A DNA stretch of 64,000 bases. It comes from Candidatus Formimonas warabiya (lineage in GTDB: Bacteria > Bacillota > Dehalobacteriia > Dehalobacteriales > Dehalobacteriaceae). Below are positions 1-9,242 of the stretch, one piece after another. Numbering within the stretch: the first letter of the stretch is position 1; the number at the start of each line of letters is the position of its first letter. A model generated the notes under the pieces. The model saw only the letters and a program-made list of their open reading frames with translations. It did not search any database and was not told where the DNA came from. The position numbers and the translations under genes were made by a program. The DNA lies in contig NZ_CP017634.1 in NCBI RefSeq assembly GCF_002777255.1, positions 1,686,903-1,750,902 of the forward strand, read 5' to 3'.

Positions 1-1
1 A

Positions 2-1072
2 TATGTGGCCGACGGCGAGGTAAATACGGAATACGTAACCGTAGAGTCTGAGCACAGTTCCATGTCCGTGTGCATTGCGTCGGAAGCTGCAGGAGCCAGA
101 TCCGTCTGCGCTACTTCATCCTGCGGATTGGCCCTGATGTACGAGCTTTTGTACGTGGCGGCTTCATGCCGTCTGCCTATTACACTGGCCTGCGTCAACC
201 GGGCCCTTTCGGGACCAATCAACATCAACAACGACCACTCAGACTCTATGGGAGCCCGCGATTCCGGTTGGATCCAAATCTATGCGGAAAATAATCAGGA
301 GGCCTACGATAATTTTCTCATGGCCATGCCTATCGGGGAGGCCCCGAGCGTACGCCTACCGGTGATGACCTGTATGGATGGCTTCATTACCAGTCATGCC
401 GTAGAGAATATCGAGCTTCTGGAGACAGATGCTGTACGCAAGTTTATCGGGGAATATAATCCCGAAAACTATCTGCTGAAAAAAGAAAATCCTCTGGCAG
501 TAGGACCGTACGATGTGAGTCCCTATTACATGGAACACAAGGTCCTGGAGGCCGAGGCCATGAAGGCGGCCAAGGCCCGCATACTGGAGGTAGCCGCAGG
601 GTTTGAAAAGATTTCCGGCCGGCGCTATGGCCTGTTTGAAGCATATCAGATGGAAGATGCGGAACTTGCTCTGGTCCTCATCGGATCCAGTGCCGGAACT
701 GCCAAAGCAGCTGTCGACCAGCTGCGGGAGAATGGAGTAAAGGCAGGGCTTGTTAAAATCAGAGTATTCCGTCCTTTCCCTGGCGAGGAACTGGCCCGGG
801 TTCTGGCCCACACCAGGGCCGTAGCCGTCATGGATAAGTCCGAAGGCTTTTCGGCGAACGGAGGCCCTTTATTTGCCGAGACCCGCAGTGCTTTGTATGA
901 TCTGAAGGATCGCCCGTATCTGATTAATATTGTTTATGGTCTGGGCGGCCGTGACGTAAAGACCGCGGATATTGAAAAAGTATTCCGCCGGCTGGCTGAT
1001 ATTGCGGTGACCGGCGAGATTGGACCGGTATATACCCATATGGGACAGAGGTCAAAGGAGGAGATAGCATGA
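2..1072 (+). CDS. porA: 2-oxoacid (pyruvate):ferredoxin oxidoreductase alpha subunit, 5'-truncated by the window edge
   Basis: The reading frame is open to the window edge, so the first residues are missing; the GTG at position 5 is not a credible start. The visible 355 residues carry the PorA domain I pattern (ESEHSSMSVCIASEAAGAR, then a vNRxLSGPxNI segment and a DHSDSMGARDSGW segment), followed by the transketolase C-terminal domain (LVLIGSSAGTAKAAVDQLR, VRPFPGEEL-like). The family oxidatively decarboxylates pyruvate or another 2-oxoacid to acyl-CoA and reduces ferredoxin in the cytoplasm of anaerobes. The stop overlaps the start of the beta subunit by 4 bp (ATGA), which implies translational coupling. 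Gamma and delta subunits would lie upstream, outside the window. The exact 2-oxoacid cannot be read from this fragment. Confidence 0.9.
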   Translation, partial: YVADGEVNTEYVTVESEHSSMSVCIASEAAGARSVCATSSCGLALMYELLYVAASCRLPITLACVNRALSGPININNDHSDSMGARDSGWIQIYAENNQEAYDNFLMAMPIGEAPSVRLPVMTCMDGFITSHAVENIELLETDAVRKFIGEYNPENYLLKKENPLAVGPYDVSPYYMEHKVLEAEAMKAAKARILEVAAGFEKISGRRYGLFEAYQMEDAELALVLIGSSAGTAKAAVDQLRENGVKAGLVKIRVFRPFPGEELARVLAHTRAVAVMDKSEGFSANGGPLFAETRSALYDLKDRPYLINIVYGLGGRDVKTADIEKVFRRLADIAVTGEIGPVYTHMGQRSKEEIA

Positions 1073-2007
1073 ACACGGTATATAACCTGAAACGGGAAGT
1101 AGAAAAGCCGGCACGTCTCACCGGAGGGCATCGGCTCTGCGCCGGCTGCGGCGCGGGGATTGTTGTGTCAGGGGTTCTGCGTGCCCTGAATCAAGAGGAT
1201 CGGGCCGTGGTGGTTAATGCTACCAGTTGTCTGGAGGTCTCCACCTTTATGTATCCCTACACTGCCTATATGGACAGCTATATTCATTCTGCTTTTGAAA
1301 ACTCTGCGGCTACCTGTTCCGGAGTAGAAGCGGCATATAACGCTTTAAAACGCCGCGGCAAGGTGGAAGGAACCGTCAAGTTCATTACTTTTGCAGGTGA
1401 CGGCGGCACCTATGATATAGGGTTTCAATCCTTGTCAGGCGCTATGGAACGCGGTCATAACATGGTCTACGTCTGCTACGACAACGAGGCTTACATGAAT
1501 ACCGGAATCCAGCGTTCATCTTCAACGCCTCATTTTGCCCGCACCACTACCACGCCCATAGGTGATGTTCAACAAGGTAAGAAACAGAATAAAAAAGATC
1601 TGACGGAAATTCTGGTTGCTCATAATATCCCTTATGTAGCTCAGACTGCTCCTATCGGTAATTTCAGGGATCTGCACACCAAGTCTTATAAGGCCATTTA
1701 TACAGAGGGCCCCTGCTTTTTGAACGTATTATCCCCCTGCCCGCGCGGGTGGGACTACCCCATGGCCAAGCTTTCGGAGATCACTAAGCTGGCGGTGGAT
1801 ACCTGCGTCTGGCCCCTTTTTGAAGTAGAGGAGGGAGTGTGGCATCTGAGCTATACACCGAAGAAAAAGCTGCCCGTAGAAGACTTTCTCCGCCCCCAGG
1901 GTAGATTCCGCCATATGTTTCAGAAAGGCAATGAGTGGATGATTGAAGAAGCGCAAGCATATGTGGATCAAAAATGGGAACGCTTGCTTGAGCGTACCGG
2001 CGCTTAA
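1069..2007 (+). CDS. porB: 2-oxoacid (pyruvate):ferredoxin oxidoreductase beta subunit
   Basis: This 312-residue TPP-binding subunit has the usual PorB length. A CAGCG motif (Cys24, Cys27), a further Cys near residue 54 and a Cys in SPCPRGW match the four ligands of the proximal [4Fe-4S] cluster. GDGG at residues 110-113, followed by an Asn in the DNEAYMNTG segment, is the TPP/Mg motif. It starts inside the end of porA and is followed 60 bp later by a CbiE/T-like gene on the same strand. It completes the catalytic core of the enzyme, which in this organism would link pyruvate, acetyl-CoA and reduced ferredoxin. Confidence 0.93.
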   Translation: MNTVYNLKREVEKPARLTGGHRLCAGCGAGIVVSGVLRALNQEDRAVVVNATSCLEVSTFMYPYTAYMDSYIHSAFENSAATCSGVEAAYNALKRRGKVEGTVKFITFAGDGGTYDIGFQSLSGAMERGHNMVYVCYDNEAYMNTGIQRSSSTPHFARTTTTPIGDVQQGKKQNKKDLTEILVAHNIPYVAQTAPIGNFRDLHTKSYKAIYTEGPCFLNVLSPCPRGWDYPMAKLSEITKLAVDTCVWPLFEVEEGVWHLSYTPKKKLPVEDFLRPQGRFRHMFQKGNEWMIEEAQAYVDQKWERLLERTGA

Positions 2008-2070
2008 ACCTAAGGCTGGAAAAAACTCCAAAAATATGATATGATACCTGTTAACAAGGAGGTTTTTCCT

Positions 2071-2979
2071 GTGGAACAAACAATGTTTACGAATGAGGTC
2101 ATTTTATCTTGGCTCCAGTATTTTTCACAGCACGTGGAAATCAACCTGGCAAAACTGAAGATGCTGGACATTACAGGGAAGAATAAGAACCTGATTCCGA
2201 CCGTTATGTGCAATCGGGCTGTACTGGTCTTTACGGACGCCGGACATCCGGATATCTTCTACGACATGTGGAATGCGGAACTGGGGGACTGCGACATCTG
2301 GTATAATGAGGGCTCGGATCCATCCGGTGAAATCAAGCACGACAAGCTCTCAGAAATGATCAACCGCGGGATTAATGCCTCTGCAGCTATGTTGATTCTG
2401 AATCCTAACGCGGCAACGAATTATCAGATCGGTATTGAGAATAGTCGTTTCTCCTGCGGCTCCGTTCAGTATGTGTGCCGGGAAGTCCGGGCTGTGATCA
2501 TGAATAAGCTCAATCTGGGGGACCAGGATAATATCTGTATCATCTCAGGTGAGAGCATCGCGGTAGAGGCTGCCATGATCGCTTCTGAAGGCAGTGTCAT
2601 AGCCGTGGAATATGACCGCAGGGACCGGAATACCATGAAAGAAAATGTTGAGAAATTCGGTCTTAACAACGTAACAATCGTGGAGTCTCTGAAAGATGGC
2701 ATGCCGGATCATCTGCCGGTGCCGGACATAGCGTTTATCGTGGCTTCCCCAAGGATTGGCAGTGAAATAAAGAGTCTGCTGGCCGTCAATCCTGCCATGG
2801 ATTTTGTGATCTACACGCTGGACTTCGAAATTCTGACGTCTCTTCCCGCTTTGTTTCGGGAAAACGGCTTGGAGCGCACGGAAGCCATCCATATAGAGGT
2901 ATCGCGGGTCAACAGCAAAAAGATGGTGGAGCCATTTCCCGCTCCTTGGCTGATCTCCGGCAAAAGCGTTAAAGGATAA
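2071..2979 (+). CDS. CbiE/CbiT (CobL)-like methyltransferase-fold protein with a degraded SAM motif
   Basis: The start chosen is GTG at 2071, eight bases after an AAGGAGG; an in-frame ATG at 2041 lies upstream of that site. The N-terminal third resembles the end of CbiE (VLVFTDAGHPDIFYDMWNAE), and the rest follows CbiT: a REVRAVIMNKLNLGDQD segment, then VIAVEYDRRDRNTMKENVEK and a final PAPWLISG. In CbiT the next block should be a glycine-rich WDIGAGSGS SAM loop; here it reads CIISGESIAVEAA, so SAM binding may be lost or changed. Precorrin-6Y methylase/decarboxylase belongs to anaerobic B12 synthesis, but no other cobalamin biosynthesis gene is nearby and the gene trails porAB. I infer a divergent relative of unknown role, about 302 residues. 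Confidence 0.6.
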   Translation: MEQTMFTNEVILSWLQYFSQHVEINLAKLKMLDITGKNKNLIPTVMCNRAVLVFTDAGHPDIFYDMWNAELGDCDIWYNEGSDPSGEIKHDKLSEMINRGINASAAMLILNPNAATNYQIGIENSRFSCGSVQYVCREVRAVIMNKLNLGDQDNICIISGESIAVEAAMIASEGSVIAVEYDRRDRNTMKENVEKFGLNNVTIVESLKDGMPDHLPVPDIAFIVASPRIGSEIKSLLAVNPAMDFVIYTLDFEILTSLPALFRENGLERTEAIHIEVSRVNSKKMVEPFPAPWLISGKSVKG

Positions 2980-3036
2980 TATCCGGGTCACTGCTTCGTG
3001 AAGATTACATCCATGATCATATATCCTTCATGTTAC

Positions 3037-4323
3037 TCATGGCCGTTTGGACCAGCAACAATGCTTTGCCTTGCGGCCACTGCCGCAGGGACATGGGTCG
3101 TTCCGTCCCACACCTCGCCACCGGGCCAGTGACTCGGCACGCAGTTCGGCCATAATGGCGTTAGGAGTTAACCCCCGTTTCCTAAGCTGCATAATTTGTC
3201 TCAATGGTTGTTCCGCGTGAGTAAAGAACTGCCGGAAACCGCCGCACAGATAATTAAGTCCACTCTCACCATTCTCTGCTAAAGCGAACCGGTCTTTAGG
3301 GCATCCCCCGTTGCATATCTCCAGCCATGCACAAAAACGACATTGCTCAGGAAGGCGGGTTCGCTTGTCGTTACCGAAGCGGCGCTGTACCGGTACGTCA
3401 ACCAGCGTACTCAGGGGGGAAGTCTCAATGTCACCGATGCGGTGGTCGGGAGTAACAAAGTGATCGCACGAGTACACACCGCCGTCATGCTCAACGATAA
3501 GCACCCGACCGCAGGTCGGGGCCATCCAGCACAAGCTGGCCGTCCCCCCTGACCACACCAGGGCCATTTCGGCGAACAGTTGCATATCCAGCCGCCCCAA
3601 ATCGTGGCGGATCCATTCGTCGAAAACGGTACACAAAAAATACCCATACTCCTCGCCTGTCACAGACTCCGCTGCCACCTGTCCGTCTGTTGTGCGCCGT
3701 ACGATGGGTATGAACTGGACCCATCCTGTATTAAGGTCTCTAAGCGCCCTGTATATGGCGATAGGTTCTTTTGCGGTTGCGGATGTTACTGTGCACAGCA
3801 AATCAGGCTGAATACCATGGGCTTGCAGTCGGCGGACAGCAGCGACCGCACGTTCATAAGTGCCATTGCCGCTGTGGTCTTTTCGGTATTTGTCATGGAG
3901 CCACCCAGTGCCGTCTATACTCAGCCCCACATCAAAGCGGGCGTCAGCCAAAAACGAGCACCACGCATCATCAAGAAGAATTCCATTTGTCTGAAGATTG
4001 TTCCAGCACCTCCATCCTTCCGGAAGGTATCGCTTCTGCAGGTTCACTGCCAGCCGGTAGAAGTCAAGCCCGGCCAGCGTTGGTTCCCCGCCATGCCAGG
4101 TAAACGGCACGATAGGTCCCGGACTTGCCGCTATGTACTGACGGACATACAGTTCAAGCACACTGTCCGGCATGCGGAATTGATGCGGACTTTCATAAAA
4201 ATGTTCGGTTTCTAAATAATAACAGTAACTGCATTTCAGGTTACAGAGCGGACCGACTGGCTTCGCCATGACAACGAATGGTTCTGAAGCCATAGTAGCC
4301 TTCTTGAGGTTTTCCCTTTGCAT
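3037..4323 (-). CDS. Radical SAM/SPASM protein of the anaerobic sulfatase-maturase type with C-terminal SEC-C motif
   Basis: The 428-residue protein has CNLKCSYC at residues 27-34 (Cys27, Cys31, Cys34), the CX3CX2C that binds the radical-SAM [4Fe-4S] cluster. TWHGGEPTLAG and LSIDG follow, as in anaerobic sulfatase-maturating enzymes. A SPASM cysteine region (CRFCAWLEICNGGCPKD) binds auxiliary clusters. The last 25 residues form a SEC-C zinc motif (DPCPCGSGRKAKHCC), an extra domain. In the family, the enzyme converts an active-site Cys or Ser of sulfatases to formylglycine, or modifies peptides. No sulfatase or peptide precursor lies nearby, so the target is unknown. It converges with the gene at 2071-2979. 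Confidence 0.85.
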   Translation of the reverse strand: MQRENLKKATMASEPFVVMAKPVGPLCNLKCSYCYYLETEHFYESPHQFRMPDSVLELYVRQYIAASPGPIVPFTWHGGEPTLAGLDFYRLAVNLQKRYLPEGWRCWNNLQTNGILLDDAWCSFLADARFDVGLSIDGTGWLHDKYRKDHSGNGTYERAVAAVRRLQAHGIQPDLLCTVTSATAKEPIAIYRALRDLNTGWVQFIPIVRRTTDGQVAAESVTGEEYGYFLCTVFDEWIRHDLGRLDMQLFAEMALVWSGGTASLCWMAPTCGRVLIVEHDGGVYSCDHFVTPDHRIGDIETSPLSTLVDVPVQRRFGNDKRTRLPEQCRFCAWLEICNGGCPKDRFALAENGESGLNYLCGGFRQFFTHAEQPLRQIMQLRKRGLTPNAIMAELRAESLARWRGVGRNDPCPCGSGRKAKHCCWSKRP

Positions 4324-4395
4324 TTTACCCTACTTCCTCTGGACAAGAATGTCTTTCGGATCATCAGCTATACGAAATGATGCTGCTTATTGCCT

Positions 4396-5184
4396 TTACT
4401 CCGGGTGTCCTTCCGGTTGATTGCGCAGATGTTCTCCAAAGAACTCAAAGACCTTCTGCCATGCATCCATCGCCTGCTGCGGCCGGTACATGCCGTTATG
4501 ATAATACCAAAATCCGTGCCCCGCGCCATCGTAGCGATAGAATTTATAATCCTTCCCATAATTCTTAAGCTCTTCTTCATGGAGGTTAACCTGTTCCGGC
4601 GTAGGTGACCGATCCTCGTTTCCAAACAACCCTAACAGAGGACAACCCAATTGCTGCGTATAGTCAATGGGAGCCACAGGCTGGGCATCCGTCAGATCTT
4701 CTTTTCCGGCGACCACGCGGCCACCCCAGCAGTCAACGGCCCCATTAAGGCCACTGATCCTGCATGCCGCGAGAAAAGCATGGCGCCCACCGGAACACAT
4801 CCCTATTACGCCTACTTTGCCGTTGGAATAAGGCAAAGAATGCAGGTATTCCAACGCCCCCTCACAATCTCCCATCACACTGTCATCGGCAACGCCCCCC
4901 GCAGCGCGGGCTTTTGCCGCTATTTCCTCAGGGGACCCGTGTCCAATCCGGCAATAAATGTCGGGACAGACAGTAAGGTACCCATGCTGAGAGAACCGGC
5001 GTGAGGTCTCCCGGCAGAACTCGTCCCACCCGGGCATATGAGGGATCAATATGATCCCCGGAAATGGCCCCTTCCCCAGCGGTCGGGAAAAATAGGCGTG
5101 TATATGATCTCCATTATGTCCCGTCATTGTGATTGTCTCAGCCAGCATCCCTTCATATTCATCAGTCCTTAATTGATTCCACAT
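4396..5184 (-). CDS. Dienelactone hydrolase family protein
   Basis: This is a 262-residue alpha/beta hydrolase. The nucleophile elbow reads GMCSGG, the GxCxGG form typical of dienelactone hydrolases, and an AGHGF segment supplies the catalytic His; an Asp in the FGNEDRSPT segment completes the likely triad. Length fits the family (about 235-265). The start ATG at 5184 follows a GAGGAGG ribosome binding site. Family members hydrolyse cyclic esters or lactones in the cytoplasm. No aromatic ring-cleavage genes surround it, so the substrate is open. It sits 24 bp upstream of the stop-proximal end of the GGDEF gene on the same strand, without an obvious functional link. Confidence 0.8.
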   Translation of the reverse strand: MWNQLRTDEYEGMLAETITMTGHNGDHIHAYFSRPLGKGPFPGIILIPHMPGWDEFCRETSRRFSQHGYLTVCPDIYCRIGHGSPEEIAAKARAAGGVADDSVMGDCEGALEYLHSLPYSNGKVGVIGMCSGGRHAFLAACRISGLNGAVDCWGGRVVAGKEDLTDAQPVAPIDYTQQLGCPLLGLFGNEDRSPTPEQVNLHEEELKNYGKDYKFYRYDGAGHGFWYYHNGMYRPQQAMDAWQKVFEFFGEHLRNQPEGHPE

Positions 5185-5207
5185 AACTATCCTCCTCGCA
5201 TAGACTT

Positions 5208-7523
5208 TTAACTATTATACTCTTCCGGCACTTGATCCTCCATGTCCTGTGCGCATAATAAATATTGATTTTTGCCGTGGGTTTTAGCGTTGTACATGGC
5301 GATATCGGCGTTCTTTATCAGCGTTTCGGCATCGGTGCCGTCCTGTGGATACAAGGCAACACCCGCACTGGCCGAGATAAAGAATTTCTGCCCATTCAGC
5401 AAGACTGGCTTGCGAAGCGCATCTATGATTTTGTCCATAATTTTTGCGGTATCCTTCTTACGGGTTATGCCGTTCAACAAAATGACAAACTCATCACCGC
5501 CGAAACGCGCAATCGTATCATCACTGCGGATACTCCGGGATAATCTCTGGGCTGCTTCAAATAGAAGCTGATCGCCCAGTTCATGCCCCATCGTATCGTT
5601 AACGGATTTAAAAGAATCAAGGTCCAAAAAGGCGACCGCGATCATCTTTCCAGTTCTTTCCGCCCGCCTGATTGCCTTCTCCATCCTGTCCTTAAGCAAA
5701 ATACGGTTGGGCAGAAGTGTCAGCTGATCATGATAGGCAATAAAATTTATTTCTTTTTCGGCATCAATCTTGATGATGGCATTGGCAATTATATTCGTAA
5801 TTACTTCCAAATATGTGAAAGACTCTGAACACCATGCTATTAAAGGCCGGGCTGCGGTGAAAGCCAGAAATCCGATGATGGTATCCTGTTTTTTAACGGG
5901 CAAGGCAAGCAGCGCACGAATATCCCGGTCGATCAGCTGATTTTTAAGCTTTTCCGCCGGCGGCATCAGCGCTGTGTCATACAGTTTTACCACATTCCGG
6001 GACTCAAATTGCTTTAACAGCATGGATTGCATATCCGATACCGGTTCTTCAAAAAGATCCGATTGCGGCAACATGCCTTCCGCCAGCCACTCGAAGGAAT
6101 AATGGATGTGTTTCGTATCCGGGTCAAACAAAGCGATATAGGCTCTGTCACTTTTAATAAAGCTGCCGCACCGCTTAAGCATCCCATAAACCTTATCGTT
6201 AAAATTTTGCGCGCTTGCCGAGACAAAATCGTGGGAAGTTTCCGATACCAGCATCTGCATACTGATCTGATTGGCATTCTCTTTTAGTCTTTGTACATAA
6301 ACCTTATTTACGTAAAAAGAAAGGATAGTAGCAAGCCCGATTAAACCAATTCGAACGATATAATCCGCCTCGCCCACCTTTAGCGGAGCGGATGGCATAG
6401 CCGCCCAAGTGAGCAGTTGCGTTAAAATTGAGGAAACGATCACAGTAATCAATATAGTACGTCTGTTAAACAGCAGGCAGATGATGATCAGCAAAAAGAT
6501 AAACGCCCAGATCGTAATGCCCCCATAGTGCACAAACCACAGTGTGACCACCGGAATAATGAAAGAGAGGCCCGCGGCAAGCAGCATTTCTTTCATCGAA
6601 TCATCCAGTTTTGCCCTGTTGATCAAGAAAATAAAGGCAGTTATGGCAATTAAGGCTCCGCTGAACAGAAAAACCGCAGGCGAGGAAAATTCTTTATATA
6701 GTAAAAATTGTACAATCAAATTAAAAATACTTCCAGCAGCAAAGATAAAGCTAATGTACCGGTAGACGTTTGTATAGGCAGACTCATTAAGGATGAGCTC
6801 ATTCTGATTTTCAGCTTCAGGACGCATAAAGCCATGATACTTCACGGAATAACTGATTGCGGCAATGGGAAAAAGTACGAATACCGGTGAAAATTGCGGT
6901 ATTCTGATATTCAGGAATACCGGCATCACATCGGTCAGGCTTCCCAATACGGAAGCCGTCAGCAAAGAACCCATCAGTAATTTAACCTGTTTTTTGATAT
7001 TTTGGTAGGTTGAATTCTTTGCCCATAAGTATATGATAATGTTTGCGATGACTATAAAAATGAGACAATACCCATAGTAGAACCAATCCCATGCATCCGT
7101 TTGGGAAATATTGAGCCAGCCCAATTCGTTCCGGATCAGATGGTCCTGATTTAAATGGATAAGCGGAAGATACGTATATGCGAAAATTGTCACTGCCGAA
7201 GGCAGATAGAGAAGCAGATAGATCCACCATTTTTTCAGCAGATTGTTCTTTTTGGTCAACAGCAGAATAAAATGCAGCATCATACTGCATATTGTCCCCC
7301 AGCCTATGGGCGCGAGACGCCGTCCCAATGCACAGATTTCCTCATTTGCCGCAACGACGGTAACGGCCAAGCCCAGGCACCAAAACAGCATGGCGCAGCC
7401 CAAGGCCAGAAATACCCTGTTGATAGGTGTTCTGATATTGTTCTGGATGGCATACAACCCGCACGCGACAGAACTGCCGCCGGTCGCCACCAACAATATG
7501 CCGAATACTATAGGATATTCCAT
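5208..7523 (-). CDS. Membrane-anchored diguanylate cyclase (7TM-like N-terminus, GAF, GGDEF)
   Basis: The 771-residue protein starts with a long hydrophobic region of several transmembrane segments, followed by a second hydrophobic block, a GAF-like sensory region (about residues 430-600) and a C-terminal GGDEF domain. The active site reads RFGGDEF and is preceded by RSDD at the RxxD inhibitory-site position, so both the catalytic and product-inhibition motifs look intact. It would make cyclic-di-GMP at the membrane in response to an unknown signal. The ATG at 7523 follows AAGGAG. No EAL domain is present. Confidence 0.88.
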   Translation of the reverse strand: MEYPIVFGILLVATGGSSVACGLYAIQNNIRTPINRVFLALGCAMLFWCLGLAVTVVAANEEICALGRRLAPIGWGTICSMMLHFILLLTKKNNLLKKWWIYLLLYLPSAVTIFAYTYLPLIHLNQDHLIRNELGWLNISQTDAWDWFYYGYCLIFIVIANIIIYLWAKNSTYQNIKKQVKLLMGSLLTASVLGSLTDVMPVFLNIRIPQFSPVFVLFPIAAISYSVKYHGFMRPEAENQNELILNESAYTNVYRYISFIFAAGSIFNLIVQFLLYKEFSSPAVFLFSGALIAITAFIFLINRAKLDDSMKEMLLAAGLSFIIPVVTLWFVHYGGITIWAFIFLLIIICLLFNRRTILITVIVSSILTQLLTWAAMPSAPLKVGEADYIVRIGLIGLATILSFYVNKVYVQRLKENANQISMQMLVSETSHDFVSASAQNFNDKVYGMLKRCGSFIKSDRAYIALFDPDTKHIHYSFEWLAEGMLPQSDLFEEPVSDMQSMLLKQFESRNVVKLYDTALMPPAEKLKNQLIDRDIRALLALPVKKQDTIIGFLAFTAARPLIAWCSESFTYLEVITNIIANAIIKIDAEKEINFIAYHDQLTLLPNRILLKDRMEKAIRRAERTGKMIAVAFLDLDSFKSVNDTMGHELGDQLLFEAAQRLSRSIRSDDTIARFGGDEFVILLNGITRKKDTAKIMDKIIDALRKPVLLNGQKFFISASAGVALYPQDGTDAETLIKNADIAMYNAKTHGKNQYLLCAQDMEDQVPEEYNS

Positions 7524-7635
7524 GAGCCGGCTCCTTTTTATAGTATGATAAATATCGGCTATAAGGTTAAAAAATTAACTTATTTACAGCACTGTCTATC
7601 TATTCTATAAAATCCATTTTTCTCCTCTCTTTCGA

Positions 7636-7661
7636 TTAAAAAACCGTCCTATCGGACGGGT
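7636..7661 (-). terminator. Rho-independent terminator after the polymerase operon
   Basis: Directly after the stop codon of the 87-residue gene, the minus strand reads CCGTCC-GATA-GGACGG followed by a run of T. The 6-bp GC-rich stem and T tract form a textbook terminator for the dinB-like operon. Confidence 0.85.
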
Positions 7662-7925
7662 TTAGATTTTCCATAGAACCCACTTACAGGTGCTTATCTC
7701 ATACTTCAGTTCGTATATTTTCTCTTGCCCAGCAACAAGACTCTGGCACCGGAAAACCATCATGCGGTTGCCGGCAAATTTCTCCTCAGACTTGGTAACA
7801 ATTCTATCTATTTTGAACACTATATTTGCCCGCTGCTCATCTTTGATCCTGAACCTAAACGGTCTGACATCTCCGGCATCCGTGAACCAAGCGATCATTT
7901 CTACAGGCACATTGATTATCTTCAT
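7662..7925 (-). CDS. Small conserved-type protein in an operon with the Y-family polymerase
   Basis: The 87-residue protein has no transmembrane segment, no signal peptide and many basic and aromatic residues (it ends CKWVLWKI). It begins 12 bp after the stop of the Y-family polymerase gene and is followed at once by a terminator, so the two form one transcription unit that is probably SOS-controlled. From memory, small proteins of this size often accompany dinB-like genes in Firmicutes, but I do not recognise a named domain. A role in translesion synthesis is inferred from position only. Confidence 0.7.
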   Translation of the reverse strand: MKIINVPVEMIAWFTDAGDVRPFRFRIKDEQRANIVFKIDRIVTKSEEKFAGNRMMVFRCQSLVAGQEKIYELKYEISTCKWVLWKI

Positions 7926-7937
7926 TAAATATCTCCT

Positions 7938-9191
7938 TTATAAGATGCTGGACATGATGGGGTAATCCTCTTCGCCGACCCCGCCGCTGCGTGCAGAGAT
8001 TCCGGAATGGGCAAAGGCGGCACGGGTGATTGCCCGGGATCCATGTTTTAATCGGATATTATCGACGGCTGAATCAAGTGCCTTCATCTTTACCGGGTCT
8101 TTTTGCGTAAAAAAGGATAGCTGACTATTCTTACCCAGAGACAATGCTGATACGCGCACTCCCAGGTGTCGGACCGGCTCATCTCTCCAAATCTCCCTGA
8201 AAAGTTGCTTGGCAATACTGTATATTTCATCGGTTGAGTCCGTGGCATAATGAATTTTTCTTTGCCTCGCGTAAGAGATAAAATCTTTGTTTCGGATGCT
8301 AACAGCAACCAGGCTGCAACATAGGCCGGCATCACGCAGCCTCATGGCCACGGTCTCTGTAAGGGATAAGATGAACATGAAGGCAGTTTTTTCATCTGTA
8401 ACATCAAATGGGGTTGTAGTGCTGTTCCCTATTCCCTTCATCTCCGGCCGGTCATTCCTTACGCTTGACCCCTCAATGCCGTTTGAAAATTCCCAGATCA
8501 AGCGCCCGTGACTTTTCAGTTTTGATTCCAGCAGCTGCACATCGCATTTGGCCAGGTCCCCAATGGTATGTATTCCCAAGGCGTGTAATTTAGGAGCGGT
8601 AGCCCGGCCCACCATGATCAGCTCCTTAACCGGCAGAGGCCACATTTTCTCCGGAATCTCATCAGGATAGAGGGTATGGACCATATCAGGTTTTTTCAAT
8701 TCTCCAGCCATTTTGGCGAGAAGTTTATTCACCGATATGCCGATGTTTACGGTAAAGCCAAGCTCATCTCGGATCCGGTTTTTTATTACATTGGCCACTT
8801 TTACCGGGTCTCCGAAATGTTTATCCATTTTTGTATAATCCAAAAAACATTCATCCACAGAAAAACGCTGGACCTCCGGGGAATACTCCCGGAGGATCTG
8901 GACCATCGCATTGCTGCATTCTACATAAAGCCAGTAATGAGGGGGTACTACAACCAATCCCGGACATTTCTGCCGTGCAGAATATAGTGTTTCCCCAGTC
9001 TGAATGTGAAATCTTTTCGCCGGCAGCGACTTAGCCAATACAATCCCATGCCGGCTTTCTTCATTGCCTCCCACCACAGAAGGAATCTCCCGAAGATCCG
9101 CCAAGGCCCCATGTTGCAGCCTATAAACAGCCTCCCAGGAAAGGTATGCACTATTGACATCAATATGAAACACTATTCTCTGTCCGTTCAC
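7938..9191 (-). CDS. dinB: Y-family DNA polymerase (DNA polymerase IV / UmuC-like)
   Basis: The 417-residue protein opens with VFHIDVNSAYLSWEA, giving the first catalytic Asp, and carries FSVDECFLDYT with the conserved catalytic Asp-Glu pair. Helix-hairpin-helix residues (ALGIHTIGDLAKCD) and a little-finger domain follow. It performs error-prone bypass of damaged bases. A LexA box match lies about 40 bp upstream of the start, which fits damage induction, and a small partner gene follows in the same operon. The divergence from classical DinP places it nearer the UmuC/UvrX-like group of Firmicutes. Confidence 0.9.
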   Translation of the reverse strand: MNGQRIVFHIDVNSAYLSWEAVYRLQHGALADLREIPSVVGGNEESRHGIVLAKSLPAKRFHIQTGETLYSARQKCPGLVVVPPHYWLYVECSNAMVQILREYSPEVQRFSVDECFLDYTKMDKHFGDPVKVANVIKNRIRDELGFTVNIGISVNKLLAKMAGELKKPDMVHTLYPDEIPEKMWPLPVKELIMVGRATAPKLHALGIHTIGDLAKCDVQLLESKLKSHGRLIWEFSNGIEGSSVRNDRPEMKGIGNSTTTPFDVTDEKTAFMFILSLTETVAMRLRDAGLCCSLVAVSIRNKDFISYARQRKIHYATDSTDEIYSIAKQLFREIWRDEPVRHLGVRVSALSLGKNSQLSFFTQKDPVKMKALDSAVDNIRLKHGSRAITRAAFAHSGISARSGGVGEEDYPIMSSIL

Positions 9192-9228
9192 GTTGCCTCA
9201 CCTCATCGTGATATTGTAGACATATTAT

Positions 9229-9242
9229 AGAACATGTGTTTG
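9229..9242 (-). promoter_or_regulatory. Putative LexA (SOS) box
   Basis: AGAACATGTGTTTG matches the Bacillus-type SOS consensus CGAACRNRYGTTYG at 13 of 14 positions. It lies about 40 bp upstream of the Y-family polymerase start, where a repressor would cover the promoter. Confidence 0.65.

Noticed and set aside
3580..4215. 211-codon plus-strand frame opposite the radical SAM gene
   Set aside because: It is antisense to a clearly conserved enzyme and has no family features; a shadow frame.
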